64,000 nucleotides of DNA from positions 63,560-127,559 of the forward strand of contig NZ_LMJA01000003.1 in NCBI RefSeq assembly GCF_001428895.1, in the 5' to 3' direction. Shown one piece after another: positions 16,509 through 24,776 of this stretch (its first letter is position 1; each line of letters starts with the position of its first letter). The notes under the pieces are model-generated. The model saw only the letters and a program-made list of their open reading frames with translations. It had not been told where the DNA came from and searched no databases. This DNA comes from Mycobacterium sp. Root265 (GTDB lineage Bacteria > Actinomycetota > Actinomycetes > Mycobacteriales > Mycobacteriaceae). The position numbers were made by a program, and so were the translations under genes.

Positions 16509-18443
16509 ATGGAAATGTTCACCACGTCCCTCGACTGGGGCAGTGAGCTCGTCACCTCGCTGATCTGGATCGCCAAGGCGTGGGCGATGGCCGCTTGCGG
16601 CACCCTGGTGGTGCTCTTCCTGCTCGGCAGGTTCACCACCTGGGGCCGCCAGTTCTGGCGTGTCACCGGCGCCTACTTCACCGGCCGCGAGTCGGTGAAG
16701 GCGTGGGCGTGGCTCGGCGCGATCCTGCTGTCGGTGATCTCCGGGGTCCGCCTCGATGTGCTGTTCAGCTTCCAGGGCAACGACATGATGACCGGCGCCC
16801 AGGTGGCAGTGCAGGGCCTGTCCAGTGGTGACGAGGCGGTCCGGCAGTCCGGCGTGGACGGGTTCTGGACGGCGCTGTGGATGTTCGCGCTCCTGGCGAC
16901 CATTCACGTTGCGCGGGTAATGCTCGACCTGTACATGATGCAGCGTTTCATGCTGGCGTGGCGGACCTGGCTGACCGCCCGGCTGACGGCAGATTGGCTC
17001 GACGGCAAGGCCTATTACCGCAGCCGGTTCATCGATGACACCATCGACAACCCGGATCAGCGAATCCAGTCCGATATCGACATCTTCACCACCAACGTCG
17101 GCCCGCTGCCGAATACGCCCAACAACACCAGCGGATCCACCCTGCTGTTCGGCGCCATCTCGGCCGTCGTCTCGGTGATTTCGTTCGCGCTGATTCTGTG
17201 GAACCTGTCCGGCGATCTGGAGCTCTTCGGAGTCACGGTGCCGCGAGCGATGTTCCTGATCGCGTTCGTCTACGTCTTCATCGCCACGATCATCGCGTTC
17301 TGGATCGGCCGCCCGATCATCCGGTTGAGCTTCGACAACGAGAAGTACAACGCCGCGTTCCGTTACGCGCTGGTCCGCCTGCGCGACGCCTCGGAGTCGG
17401 TGGCGTTCTACCGCGGCGAGGTCGCCGAACGGGTGCAGCTACGCAATCGGTTCGAGCCGATCGTGTCGAACTATCAGCGCTTCATCAATCGGTCGGTCGG
17501 GTTCTACGGGTGGAACTTGACCATCAGCCAGATCATCAACCCACTGCCCTGGGTCATCCAGGCGCCGCGGCTGTTCAGCGGGAACATCCAGCTCGGCGAC
17601 GTCTCCCAGACCGGTTCGGCATTCGGCCAGATCCAGGAATCGCTGTCGTTCTTCCGTAACTCCTATGACGCGTTCGCCGGCTGGCGGGCCTCGATCATCC
17701 GTCTGCACGGGCTGGTGATCGCCAACGAGGAAGGCCGCGCCCTCCCCGAACTCAACGTGGAGCCGTGCGGCAGCTGCCCGGTGGAGTTGCACGATATCGA
17801 TGTCCATACCCCCACCGGCGAATGCCTGATCGAGAATCTGAACCTGGAGATGTACCCGGGTGACACGCTGATCGTGACCGGTCAGTCCGGCACCGGTAAG
17901 ACCACGCTGCTGCGCAGCCTCGCCCAGCTGTGGCCGTACACATCGGGCACGCTGCGTTGCCCGGACGGCATCAACGAGACGATGTTCCTGTCCCAGCTGC
18001 CCTACGTGCCGCTGGGTGATCTGCGCGCCGTGGTGTCCTACCCCAAGGGCCCCGACGTGCTCACCGACGCCGAGCTGCAGGTGGCCTTGGACAAGGTGTC
18101 GCTACCGCAGTGCGCAAGACGCCTCGGCGAGCTGGCGGACTGGGCCAAGGTGCTCTCCCCGGGCGAGCAGCAGCGCATCGCCTTCGCCCGGGTGCTGCTG
18201 ACCAAACCGCGGGTGGTGTTCTTCGATGAGGCCACCTCGGCGCTGGACGAGGGCCTGGAGTACACCATGTACGACCTGGTGCGCCGGGAACTCCCGGACA
18301 CCATCCTGGTCAGCGTCACCCACCGCAGCACCGTCGGTCAACACCATGAGCGGCACCTGCACCTGCTCGGCGGCGGCAACTGGATCCTCGGCGATGTCGA
18401 CGATGACATCGACAAGCCCGACAAGGAACCCGAGCCCAGCTAG
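16509..18443 (+). CDS. BacA/SbmA-type ABC transporter with fused ATPase (Rv1819c-like), copy 2
   Basis: A 644-residue paralogue of the preceding gene with the same layout: [20 protein letters not shown], then [15 protein letters not shown]. The ATPase domain has Walker A GQSGTGKT, signature LSPGEQQR and Walker [15 protein letters not shown]. Both copies keep all ATP-site motifs, so neither looks degenerate. A -10-like TACCTT (16497-16502) sits six bases before the ATG with no clear ribosome site, suggesting a separate leaderless transcript. Its stop shares CTAG (18440-18443) with the convergent flavoprotein gene. Whether it is a diverged duplicate or a transferred copy needs a phylogeny. Confidence 0.92.
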   Translation: MEMFTTSLDWGSELVTSLIWIAKAWAMAACGTLVVLFLLGRFTTWGRQFWRVTGAYFTGRESVKAWAWLGAILLSVISGVRLDVLFSFQGNDMMTGAQVAVQGLSSGDEAVRQSGVDGFWTALWMFALLATIHVARVMLDLYMMQRFMLAWRTWLTARLTADWLDGKAYYRSRFIDDTIDNPDQRIQSDIDIFTTNVGPLPNTPNNTSGSTLLFGAISAVVSVISFALILWNLSGDLELFGVTVPRAMFLIAFVYVFIATIIAFWIGRPIIRLSFDNEKYNAAFRYALVRLRDASESVAFYRGEVAERVQLRNRFEPIVSNYQRFINRSVGFYGWNLTISQIINPLPWVIQAPRLFSGNIQLGDVSQTGSAFGQIQESLSFFRNSYDAFAGWRASIIRLHGLVIANEEGRALPELNVEPCGSCPVELHDIDVHTPTGECLIENLNLEMYPGDTLIVTGQSGTGKTTLLRSLAQLWPYTSGTLRCPDGINETMFLSQLPYVPLGDLRAVVSYPKGPDVLTDAELQVALDKVSLPQCARRLGELADWAKVLSPGEQQRIAFARVLLTKPRVVFFDEATSALDEGLEYTMYDLVRRELPDTILVSVTHRSTVGQHHERHLHLLGGGNWILGDVDDDIDKPDKEPEPS

Positions 18444-19939
18444 GCGCTGCGCACGCCCGCGCGTCGCCCTGCGTGGTCTCCCGCCCGCCGCCCGAAAAAG
18501 GACCCCTCGCCCAGCTGCACCCCGCTGGCGTAACCCTTGCCGTCGCGGGCGATGTTGGATGCGCACGCACCGGCGGCGTAGAGCCCGGGGACCGGGCTGC
18601 CGTCGGCGCGCAGCACCTCACCGTCGATCGACACCGTCAGCCCACCCATGGTGAACCCGGAGTACATCGCCACCCCGAGGGTCAGATCGAAGGCTGCCCA
18701 CGGCCCGGTGTCCTGCACGGCGATGTAGTCGGGCTGCTTGTGGAAATCGGGATCGGTTCCGGCCGCGGCGTTCTCGTTGTACCGGGCCAGCGAGGCGGCC
18801 AGCTTGCCTTCCGGGATGCCGAGCGCGGATTCCATTTCGGCGACCGTCTCGAAGCCGTCGATGAACTTGATCAGCGGCATCTCCGGCATCTGCATGTGCG
18901 CCTCGTCGACGATGAGATACGCCGCCTGGTCGGGTTGCTCGAGGACGAACGCCGAGGTCCGCGAATGATAGGAGTCCTCGGCGACGAACCGCTGCCCGTC
19001 CTTGTTGACGATGATGCCGGTCAGCAGGATCTCCGGCGGATAGGCCGCGGCGGTGATGAACAGCTGGTCGAGATTCTTCGCGACGCCGCCGGCCGATACC
19101 CCGAGCCGGATGCCCAGGCCGTCGTCGTTGGGGTTGCCCAGGATGTAGGGCGCCACCATGCCGTGGTGTTTGGTCTTGCGTTCCTGGCCGAGTGCCGGGG
19201 TGTACTGGGCGACCATCTCCGGGTTCATCGCGAACCCACCCGCGGCGATCACCACCGACTTCGCCCTCACCGCACCGGTTTCGGTGAAGTGCTTCCAGTT
19301 CACCCCGACCACGGCACCGTCCTCGACGATGAGGTTGGTGGCGCCGGTCTCGTAGCGGATCTGGACGCCGAGTTCGGCGGCGCGCTTGAGCAGCAGTTCG
19401 ATGACCATGTTGGCTCCACCGAGTTCGCCGGGTACCGGCACCGAGTGACCGCGCGGGGCGGGGGCGGCCTGTTCGATGAACGGCCACACCTTCTCGTTGC
19501 CGGTGTAGGACAGGCCCTCGGTGCCCGGTGGCACCACCACCTTGCCCGGGTAGTAGCTGCGCTCGAACTGAAATCCCAGCGACTCAAGCCAATTGAAGTG
19601 GTCGACGCTGCCTTCGCAGTAGGCGCGGATCTTGTCCAGCTCGGGATCCTCGGTCACCGCGACGAGGTACTCGTACATCGCCTCGGCGGTGTCGGCGTGC
19701 CCGGTGGCCTCCTGTACGGCGGTGCCGCCGCCGAGGTAGAAATGACCGCCGGCCATCGAGGTGGTACCGCCGGCGGCGGCGGCGCGTTCCAGCACCAGCA
19801 CCCGGGCGCCGGCCGCGGCGGCCGATACCGCCGCGCATCCCCCGGCGATGCCGAAACCGACGACCACGACGTCGACCTCGTCGGACCAGTCCGCCGCATC
19901 GGCGACGGTCAGGGTGTCCGGAATCTGCTGCAGTGTCAT
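18440..19939 (-). CDS. FAD-binding dehydrogenase of the 3-ketosteroid-Delta1-dehydrogenase / fumarate reductase type
   Basis: A 499-residue flavoprotein. The N-terminal dinucleotide fold reads [16 protein letters not shown], then [19 protein letters not shown] substrate domain follows, and the C-terminal FAD segment is [20 protein letters not shown]. This architecture is shared by KstD and related steroid or acyl dehydrogenases. It has KstD-like size, but the specific catalytic Tyr pair cannot be assigned by eye, so substrate is open. The ATG at 19939 is used; a GTG at 19948 overlapping the VOC stop (GTGA) is an alternative. It forms an operon with the VOC gene behind a KstR-type box, which supports a role in sterol catabolism. 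Confidence 0.9.
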   Translation of the reverse strand: MTLQQIPDTLTVADAADWSDEVDVVVVGFGIAGGCAAVSAAAAGARVLVLERAAAAGGTTSMAGGHFYLGGGTAVQEATGHADTAEAMYEYLVAVTEDPELDKIRAYCEGSVDHFNWLESLGFQFERSYYPGKVVVPPGTEGLSYTGNEKVWPFIEQAAPAPRGHSVPVPGELGGANMVIELLLKRAAELGVQIRYETGATNLIVEDGAVVGVNWKHFTETGAVRAKSVVIAAGGFAMNPEMVAQYTPALGQERKTKHHGMVAPYILGNPNDDGLGIRLGVSAGGVAKNLDQLFITAAAYPPEILLTGIIVNKDGQRFVAEDSYHSRTSAFVLEQPDQAAYLIVDEAHMQMPEMPLIKFIDGFETVAEMESALGIPEGKLAASLARYNENAAAGTDPDFHKQPDYIAVQDTGPWAAFDLTLGVAMYSGFTMGGLTVSIDGEVLRADGSPVPGLYAAGACASNIARDGKGYASGVQLGEGSFFGRRAGDHAGRRAGVRSA

Positions 19940-19944
19940 ATCTC

Positions 19945-20439
19945 TCACTTCTGCTCGTTCTTGATGTGGTCGAAGACGGCCTGGATGTCGGCCGGGATGT
20001 GGGCGATCTCGATGAACGGCACGCCGGCGCCGGCGGCGCTGACATAGGCGAAACGCATCCCGCCGGGCATGACGCCCTGCATGACGACCGGTGCGCCGCC
20101 GGCTTGCGCGTCACGCACCGCGGTATCGAACCCGGCCTCGTCGGCGGCGGCCATGCAGATGTGGTGCAGACCGGGTCCGGAGGTGGCCAGAAACTCGGCG
20201 TAGATGCTCTCGCCGTCGACCGGCGCGATCAGCTCGAGCTGTAGGTCGCCGGCATAGCTGAGCGAGATGTCGGCGGTGAAGTCGGCAGGCTCACCGCGGT
20301 GGGTGCAACTGTCCGGGCCGAAGTGGATGCCGGGCATGCGCACCCACTTCTTGGCGCCGAGCAACGCGGTCAGCGTCCGCTCGGTGGTGTCGAGGTCGCG
20401 GGTCACCCAAGCAACCTGGACAGGTGTCTGATTCAGCAT
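19945..20439 (-). CDS. VOC (glyoxalase/bleomycin-resistance) superfamily protein
   Basis: A 164-residue protein with two VOC half-modules. The first opens NQTPVQVAWVTRDLDTTERT, with LQLELIAPVDGES. The second has GPGLHHICMAA, where His plus later Glu (FIEIAH) are metal-ligand-like. It resembles methylmalonyl-CoA epimerase-like and ring-cleavage VOC proteins, but the reaction is unknown. The start is placed at the ATG 20439; a GTG at 20460 would add seven residues. It is first in the operon with the KstD-like flavoprotein and lies 35 bases downstream of the KstR-type box. Confidence 0.85.
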   Translation of the reverse strand: MLNQTPVQVAWVTRDLDTTERTLTALLGAKKWVRMPGIHFGPDSCTHRGEPADFTADISLSYAGDLQLELIAPVDGESIYAEFLATSGPGLHHICMAAADEAGFDTAVRDAQAGGAPVVMQGVMPGGMRFAYVSAAGAGVPFIEIAHIPADIQAVFDHIKNEQK

Positions 20440-20473
20440 CGCCAGTGAGGATATCGCCACCGTGCCACGATGG

Positions 20474-20489
20474 CTAGAACGTGTTCTAG
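20474..20489. promoter_or_regulatory. KstR-type operator
   Basis: CTAGAACGTGTTCTAG is a perfect 7-base dyad around GT and fits the KstR consensus TNNAACNNGTTNNA exactly (20475-20488). It lies 35 bases upstream of the VOC start and overlaps the stop codon of the TetR gene behind it. KstR represses cholesterol-catabolic genes in mycobacteria; membership of this operon in that regulon is inferred. Confidence 0.65.
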
Positions 20490-21202
20490 TTCTGCCCTGT
20501 GTCCGGCCACGATTCGCCGACCGATGAGACCAGCGCCTGCACCAACAACCGGACCTGGCCGTCGAACACCACCTCGGGCGCCGTCAGCGTGTCCGGGCCG
20601 TACTGTCCGAACACCTCCAGGCTGATCGCGCCCACCAGCGTCGCCCACACCAGGAAGCACTGCAGCAGCACGGGGTCACCACCGGCGAAACCGAACTCTT
20701 CTCTCACCCGGCCCAGGTCGTCCGATACCGGTTGCGGCGCAGTACCTTTCGGGTCGGGCACCGCACCGGCACGGATACCGTCGGCGATGGCCGCGAACAG
20801 GGCGCCCACCACCCGGGTGCCGGGGCCGACCGTCAACTCGGCCGGCGCACGATAGCCGGGCACCGGACTGCCGTAGAGCAGCGCCCAGCGCGCCGGCTGC
20901 CCGACGGCCCAGCGGCGCGCGGCGTGCGCCATGGCCACCAACCGCGCCGCCCAGTCGCCGGGCATCGCCTCGGCGGCGGCGTCCACCGCGTCGGCCAGTT
21001 CGGTGTAGGCGTCGATCAGCAACAGGGTCAGCAGATCGTCCCTGCTGGCGACGTAGCGGTACACCGCAGAGGACACCAGGCCGATCTCGCGAGCAATGGC
21101 ACGCAACGACAATCCGGCGGCACCGTCGGTGACCAAATGACGCCGACCCACCTCGATGATCTGCGCCTCGATCCGGTCGCGCGTCTCCTGCCGTTTTCCC
21201 AC
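20486..21202 (-). CDS. TetR-family transcriptional regulator
   Basis: A 238-residue TetR regulator. The N-terminal helix-turn-helix (about 10-55) includes GAAGLSLRAIAREIGLVSSA followed by VYRYVASRDDLLTLLLIDAY. The C-terminal ligand domain carries the WAALLYGSPVPGY-type segment (ARWALLYGSPVPGYRAP) common in mycobacterial members. GTG start at 21202. It diverges from the deazaflavin-dependent reductase gene at 21303, and the 100-base gap has two near-identical 13-base dyads, so it most likely represses itself and that reductase. It is probably not the regulator of the VOC operon behind it, which has a KstR-type box. Confidence 0.92.
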   Translation of the reverse strand: MGKRQETRDRIEAQIIEVGRRHLVTDGAAGLSLRAIAREIGLVSSAVYRYVASRDDLLTLLLIDAYTELADAVDAAAEAMPGDWAARLVAMAHAARRWAVGQPARWALLYGSPVPGYRAPAELTVGPGTRVVGALFAAIADGIRAGAVPDPKGTAPQPVSDDLGRVREEFGFAGGDPVLLQCFLVWATLVGAISLEVFGQYGPDTLTAPEVVFDGQVRLLVQALVSSVGESWPDTGQN

Positions 21203-21223
21203 CGGGTCAGTGTGCCAGAAAAG

Positions 21224-21284
21224 AGAACACTGCTCTTGATTTTGAGCGCCCGGCGTGCCAGGCTTGATTCAAGAGCACTGCTCT
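21224..21284. promoter_or_regulatory. Two 13-base dyads between TetR and reductase genes
   Basis: AGAACACTGCTCT (21224-21236) and AGAGCACTGCTCT (21272-21284) differ at one base; the second is a perfect dyad AGAGCA-c-TGCTCT. They lie 48 bases apart between the divergent starts, where a TetR dimer pair would block both promoters. A further perfect dyad CTTGA-t-TCAAG lies at 21263-21273. Confidence 0.5.
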
Positions 21285-21302
21285 CCAATCGAAGGGAATG
21301 AC

Positions 21303-21743
21303 ATGACCACACGTTATGACCAGCCGAATCGGGCCGCCCGCGCCTTCAATGAGATGATCCGGCAGTTGGCCGAACTGGGTATCGGAATCGCCGGCAGCCG
21401 GGCGCTGCGGGTGCGGGGGCGGACCACGGGTCAGTGGCGGTCGGTGGTGGTCAACGTGCTCACCGTCGACGGCCGCGACTACGTCGTCTCACCGCGCGGG
21501 AACACTCAGTGGGTGCGCAATGCGCGGGCCGCGGGAAGCGTGCAGACCGGCCCGCGCTGGCACCGGCGCCAGGTGGCTATCCGGGAGGTCCCCGATGCGG
21601 CCAAGCCGGAGCTGATCCGCCGCTATCTGGACAGGTGGTACTGGGAGATCAAGGGTCACTCGGGCGGGTTGACGCCCGTATCGACCGACTCTGAGGTGAA
21701 GGAGATCGCCGCTTCGATCCCGGTGTTCGAACTGGCAGGCTGA
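21303..21743 (+). CDS. Deazaflavin (F420)-dependent nitroreductase-family protein (DUF385 / Ddn-like)
   Basis: A 146-residue protein of the split beta-barrel flavin/deazaflavin oxidoreductase class abundant in mycobacteria. Signatures are LRVRGRTTGQWRSVVVNVL, then YVVSPRGNTQWVRNARAAG (the F420-binding region) and the terminal PVFEL. Such proteins reduce quinones, nitro compounds or coumarin-like substrates with F420H2. The ATG at 21303 has AAGGGA upstream. Its last 88 bases overlap antisense with the convergent protease gene. Likely controlled by the divergent TetR. Confidence 0.9.
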   Translation: MTTRYDQPNRAARAFNEMIRQLAELGIGIAGSRALRVRGRTTGQWRSVVVNVLTVDGRDYVVSPRGNTQWVRNARAAGSVQTGPRWHRRQVAIREVPDAAKPELIRRYLDRWYWEIKGHSGGLTPVSTDSEVKEIAASIPVFELAG

Positions 21744-22402
21744 GTCGCGACGGCCTCGCGGATCCGCTGGCCGGTGGACTGCCAGGACACCGCGGTCGGG
21801 GCGCCGCCCCAGGTGCTGTTGAACAATCCGACGATCGCCGCCCGGCCGTCCGGGGTGAGCGTGTAGACGGGGCCGCCCGAGTCGCCCTTCTGACTGACGA
21901 CACCGTTGCCCATGGTGAACCAGCCGTTGTTGACCGCCGCGACGGTGCCACAGCTCTCACCGGTGACGACGCCGAAGTGGCAGACCTGCTGTCCGGGCTG
22001 ACTCACCGCCAGCGCCTCGTCGATGACGAGTGCGCGCCCGCCCGGCAGCACCGGGTTGACCTGGACATCGTCGGCCAGGGTGATGGCACCCCAGTCGGCG
22101 ATCTGGTGATCGCCGGTGACCGTTGCGCCGTCGGGGGTGTTGTCGTCGAACAATGCCATCGCACCGATGACATGACCGGCCTTGTCGGTGACGGGTCCGT
22201 CGCCCCGGCAGTGCCCGGCGGTGAAGGCGGCCCGCGCCACCGGATCGACGAATCCCAGCGTGCACAGGGTGCTGCCCTGCCGGATTTCCATCCCGGGATA
22301 CACAGTCACTCCCGGTTCGGCGGTGGCCGCGGGCGCGACGGCCAGAGCCATCACCGCTGCCGGCGCCGCCGCCATCAGTCCCAGGAACAGGCGTGCACGC
22401 AT
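21656..22402 (-). CDS. Secreted chymotrypsin-like (S1) serine protease
   Basis: A 248-residue protein with a Sec signal peptide (MRARLFLGLMAAAPAAVMAL, ending ATAEP). The catalytic triad reads as His in FTAGHC, Asp in IADWGAI and Ser in KGDSGGPVY. Two Cys pairs (CTLGF...AGHC, CHFGV...ESC) fit the disulphides of the family. Mature size is that of secreted actinobacterial S1 proteases. The last 29 residues after REAVATQ have no protease character and are encoded opposite the reductase C-terminus, so the stop may have been lost and the tail acquired. The ATG at 22402 begins the signal peptide. Confidence 0.9.
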   Translation of the reverse strand: MRARLFLGLMAAAPAAVMALAVAPAATAEPGVTVYPGMEIRQGSTLCTLGFVDPVARAAFTAGHCRGDGPVTDKAGHVIGAMALFDDNTPDGATVTGDHQIADWGAITLADDVQVNPVLPGGRALVIDEALAVSQPGQQVCHFGVVTGESCGTVAAVNNGWFTMGNGVVSQKGDSGGPVYTLTPDGRAAIVGLFNSTWGGAPTAVSWQSTGQRIREAVATQPASSNTGIEAAISFTSESVDTGVNPPE

Positions 22403-22528
22403 CGAGCCCTCCGATCCTCCACCCCACACAGGAATCGACGCTACCGGGGTGCTGTGGAGTGAATCGGATAACGGATCGATCTCGTTACATCACAGGTCTC
22501 ATAACAACTCGCGTGTCACAACAGCAAC

Positions 22529-22557
22529 AAAAGCCCGGCCCCGTAGAGGGGCCGGGC
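22529..22557 (-). terminator. Intrinsic terminator after the LysM-lectin gene
   Basis: Perfect 10-base arms GCCCGGCCCC (22533-22542) and GGGGCCGGGC (22548-22557) with a 5-base loop. On the minus strand the stem is followed by TTTT (22532-22529). It lies 20 bases past the stop of the LysM-lectin gene. Confidence 0.88.
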
Positions 22558-22577
22558 CGATGTTTCTGCGATCGGAA

Positions 22578-23216
22578 CTACGGAATCGTGAGCACCTGAC
22601 CCGGGTGGATCAGGTCCGGATTGGCCACACCGCTGGCGTCGGCAATGCGCTGATACTGATTTCCGTCGCCGTAGAAGCGCTCCGAGATCGCCCACAACGT
22701 GTCCCCGGAGACCACCGTGTAGGTGCGTGGGGCCGGCGGCGGCGGTGGAGGAGGAGGCGGGGGCGGTGGTGCCGCAGGCTCGGCGGCCGGTTGCGGCGCG
22801 GGCTCCTCGGCGGCGGCGAGCTCGACCTCGGGCTCGGCGGCCGGCGCGGCGGGCGGCGGTGTCGCCGGCGCCGGCGGAGCTTCGGTCGTCTCCGTACCCG
22901 AGGCCCAGGCCACCCCGTCGAAGCCATAGAGCACCAGGTTGCGGTCATCCTGGATGATCAGCCGGACATCCTTGGCGCCCTTGGTGTCGGTGTGCCAGAC
23001 CGGCTTGTCGGGTGTGTAGAGCACGAAGTTGCCGTCCTCCTGCACCTCGGCCCGGACCACGTTCTGGCCGTTGGTCTCCGTGGACCACACTGCGGTGTCG
23101 CCGCTGTAGAGCACCAGGTTGCCGTCGTCCTGCAGGACCACGCGGTAGGCCCCGTTCTTGGACGTCAGCGACTCCCCCTGTGCGAGCTTGCCGCCCTTCT
23201 GAAGTCTGTCGCTCAT
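22578..23216 (-). CDS. Bulb-type (beta-prism II) lectin plus LysM domain protein
   Basis: A 212-residue protein. Residues about 5-110 are a monocot-mannose-binding-type lectin with three repeats carrying the QxDxNxVxY sugar site: LQDDGNLVLY, VQEDGNFVLY and IQDDRNLVLY. A Pro/Ala/Glu-rich linker with a run of 12 prolines follows (about 115-165). A C-terminal LysM domain ends the protein (YTVVSGDTLWAISERFYGDG, then LIHPGQVLTIP). Mannose- and peptidoglycan-binding are inferred from the domains. No signal peptide is seen at the chosen ATG (23216, GGGGAG upstream), so export, if any, would be unconventional. Followed by a strong terminator, so monocistronic at the 3' end. Confidence 0.9.
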   Translation of the reverse strand: MSDRLQKGGKLAQGESLTSKNGAYRVVLQDDGNLVLYSGDTAVWSTETNGQNVVRAEVQEDGNFVLYTPDKPVWHTDTKGAKDVRLIIQDDRNLVLYGFDGVAWASGTETTEAPPAPATPPPAAPAAEPEVELAAAEEPAPQPAAEPAAPPPPPPPPPPPPAPRTYTVVSGDTLWAISERFYGDGNQYQRIADASGVANPDLIHPGQVLTIP

Positions 23217-23328
23217 GTCGCTCTCCCCTTTCGACAGTTGATGTGCCGAGCCTAACGACCGTGGGGGCTGCGGTGTCCGGTTCTGCTCGCCCGAAGCAGA
23301 ACAATCGGCGAACATCGGGTGCGAGCGG

Positions 23329-24735
23329 TCAGGAGTCGAAGCCCAGACCCAGCTTGTCCAGGGTCTTCAACAGCACATTGCGTTTGCCCGCGGAGTGGTC
23401 GGCACGATCCAGCGACCACCGGGTGGCCTGAATCCCGGCGCTGGCAACCGGTTCCGGCGGGAACGGCAGCGGCCGCTTGCGGACCATCTCCAACTCGGTG
23501 CGCGGTGTCGTTGACCCGTCGAGCAGATCCAGGCAGACGTCGGCCGCGAACCGCGTGGCTCCGACCCCGAGCCCGGTGAATCCGTTGACGTAAGCGACCC
23601 GGCCACGGTGCGCGGTCCCCCAGTGCGCACAGAATCGGGTGTTGGTGTCGATGGCGCCCGCCCAGCGGTGGCTGAACCGGATGTCGTCGAGTTGCGGGAA
23701 GGTGATGAAGAAATGCTCGGCCAGCTTGCGGTAGGTCTGCTGCCGGTCCTCGTACACCGCATCCACCCGGCGCCCGACGTAGTAGACGGCGTCATACCCG
23801 CCCCACACCACGCGGTTGTCGTCGGTGAGCCGGTAGTAGTGGAACTGGTTCGCGCAGTCCCCGACGCCCTGCCGGTTCCGCCAGCCGATCCGGTCGAGCT
23901 GGTCGTCTGTCAGTGGCTCGGTCGCCAGCACATAGTCATATACCGGCACTGTGTACCAACGGTTTCGGCGCACCAGGCTCGGATACACGTTGGTCGCCAG
24001 CACGACCTGTTTGGCGTTCACCACCGCCGTCTCGGCGCCGACCCGCACACCGCTGCCCGACGACTGCACCGAGACTGCGCGGGTGTGCTCGTGGATGTGC
24101 ACGCCGGCCTCCCGGCAGGCCCGCGCCAGCTCGACCGCGAGCTTGGCCGGGTGCACGATCGCACAGGTGTTGGGCTCGAACAGTCCCGCCCGGTAGGTCG
24201 GTGACGCGACCTCCGCACGCACCTGCTCCTGATCCAGGAACCGGCCCTCCCCCGCGGCCGCGGACTCGGCCAGCCAGTCGACCTGATGTGGTTCGGTGGC
24301 CACCGACAACATGCCGGTCCGCCGCCATTCCGCGTCCAGGTCGAGCCGCTCGATATCGGCGGCCATACCATCGAGGTTCTCCAGGCCCATCGCCTGCAGG
24401 GTGTCGAACTCGTCGGCCCAGCGCGACTTTCCGTTCTCGGCGCCATGGGTCAGGCTGGCGTCGACGAACCCGCCGTTGCGCCCGGACGCCGCCCAGCCGA
24501 TCCGGTTCGCCTCGATCAGCACGATCTTGCGGTCCGGGTTGCGCTCGGCGGCGTGCAGGGCCGCCCACAGGCCGGTGTAGCCGCCGCCGATCACCAGCAG
24601 GTCGCAGCTCACCGCCCCGGTCAGCGCGGGATGCTCGGGCCGCTGGATGTCGAGCCACATCGGCGCGAACGTGCTTGCGGCAAGCGAACGTTCGACGAGC
24701 GCGGGGTCGACGTGGGCGTCGAAAACGGTCTTCAC
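23329..24735 (-). CDS. FAD-dependent amino-acid/amine oxidoreductase (DAO superfamily)
   Basis: A 468-residue flavoenzyme. The N-terminal dinucleotide fold reads CDLLVIGGGYTGLWAALHAA, with LIEANRIGWAASGRNGGFVD. The DAO fold continues, with the C-terminal GRVAYVNGFTGLGVGATRFA segment. It resembles gamma-glutamylputrescine oxidase/glycine-oxidase-like proteins (W-G-G-Y-D and N-Q-F-H-Y motifs in the middle). It probably oxidises a secondary amine or polyamine derivative with O2; substrate unknown. ATG start at 24735. It lies downstream of the sterol-desaturase-type gene on the same strand with a 41-base gap. Confidence 0.9.
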   Translation of the reverse strand: MKTVFDAHVDPALVERSLAASTFAPMWLDIQRPEHPALTGAVSCDLLVIGGGYTGLWAALHAAERNPDRKIVLIEANRIGWAASGRNGGFVDASLTHGAENGKSRWADEFDTLQAMGLENLDGMAADIERLDLDAEWRRTGMLSVATEPHQVDWLAESAAAGEGRFLDQEQVRAEVASPTYRAGLFEPNTCAIVHPAKLAVELARACREAGVHIHEHTRAVSVQSSGSGVRVGAETAVVNAKQVVLATNVYPSLVRRNRWYTVPVYDYVLATEPLTDDQLDRIGWRNRQGVGDCANQFHYYRLTDDNRVVWGGYDAVYYVGRRVDAVYEDRQQTYRKLAEHFFITFPQLDDIRFSHRWAGAIDTNTRFCAHWGTAHRGRVAYVNGFTGLGVGATRFAADVCLDLLDGSTTPRTELEMVRKRPLPFPPEPVASAGIQATRWSLDRADHSAGKRNVLLKTLDKLGLGFDS

Positions 24736-24776
24736 ATCATGAGACTACGGGGTCCACCCGTGTTTGCGAGCAGACT

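Noticed and set aside
14940-16907. 655-codon open frame opposite the first BacA-like gene
   Set aside because: Composition rich in His, Gln, Arg and Gly typical of antisense frames in GC-rich DNA; the opposite strand has a complete ABC transporter.
18473-20047. 524-codon plus-strand frame
   Set aside because: Antisense of the KstD-like flavoprotein and VOC genes; no motifs.
22727-22957. Gly- or Pro-rich short frames on the plus strand
   Set aside because: They mirror the polyproline linker of the LysM-lectin protein on the other strand.
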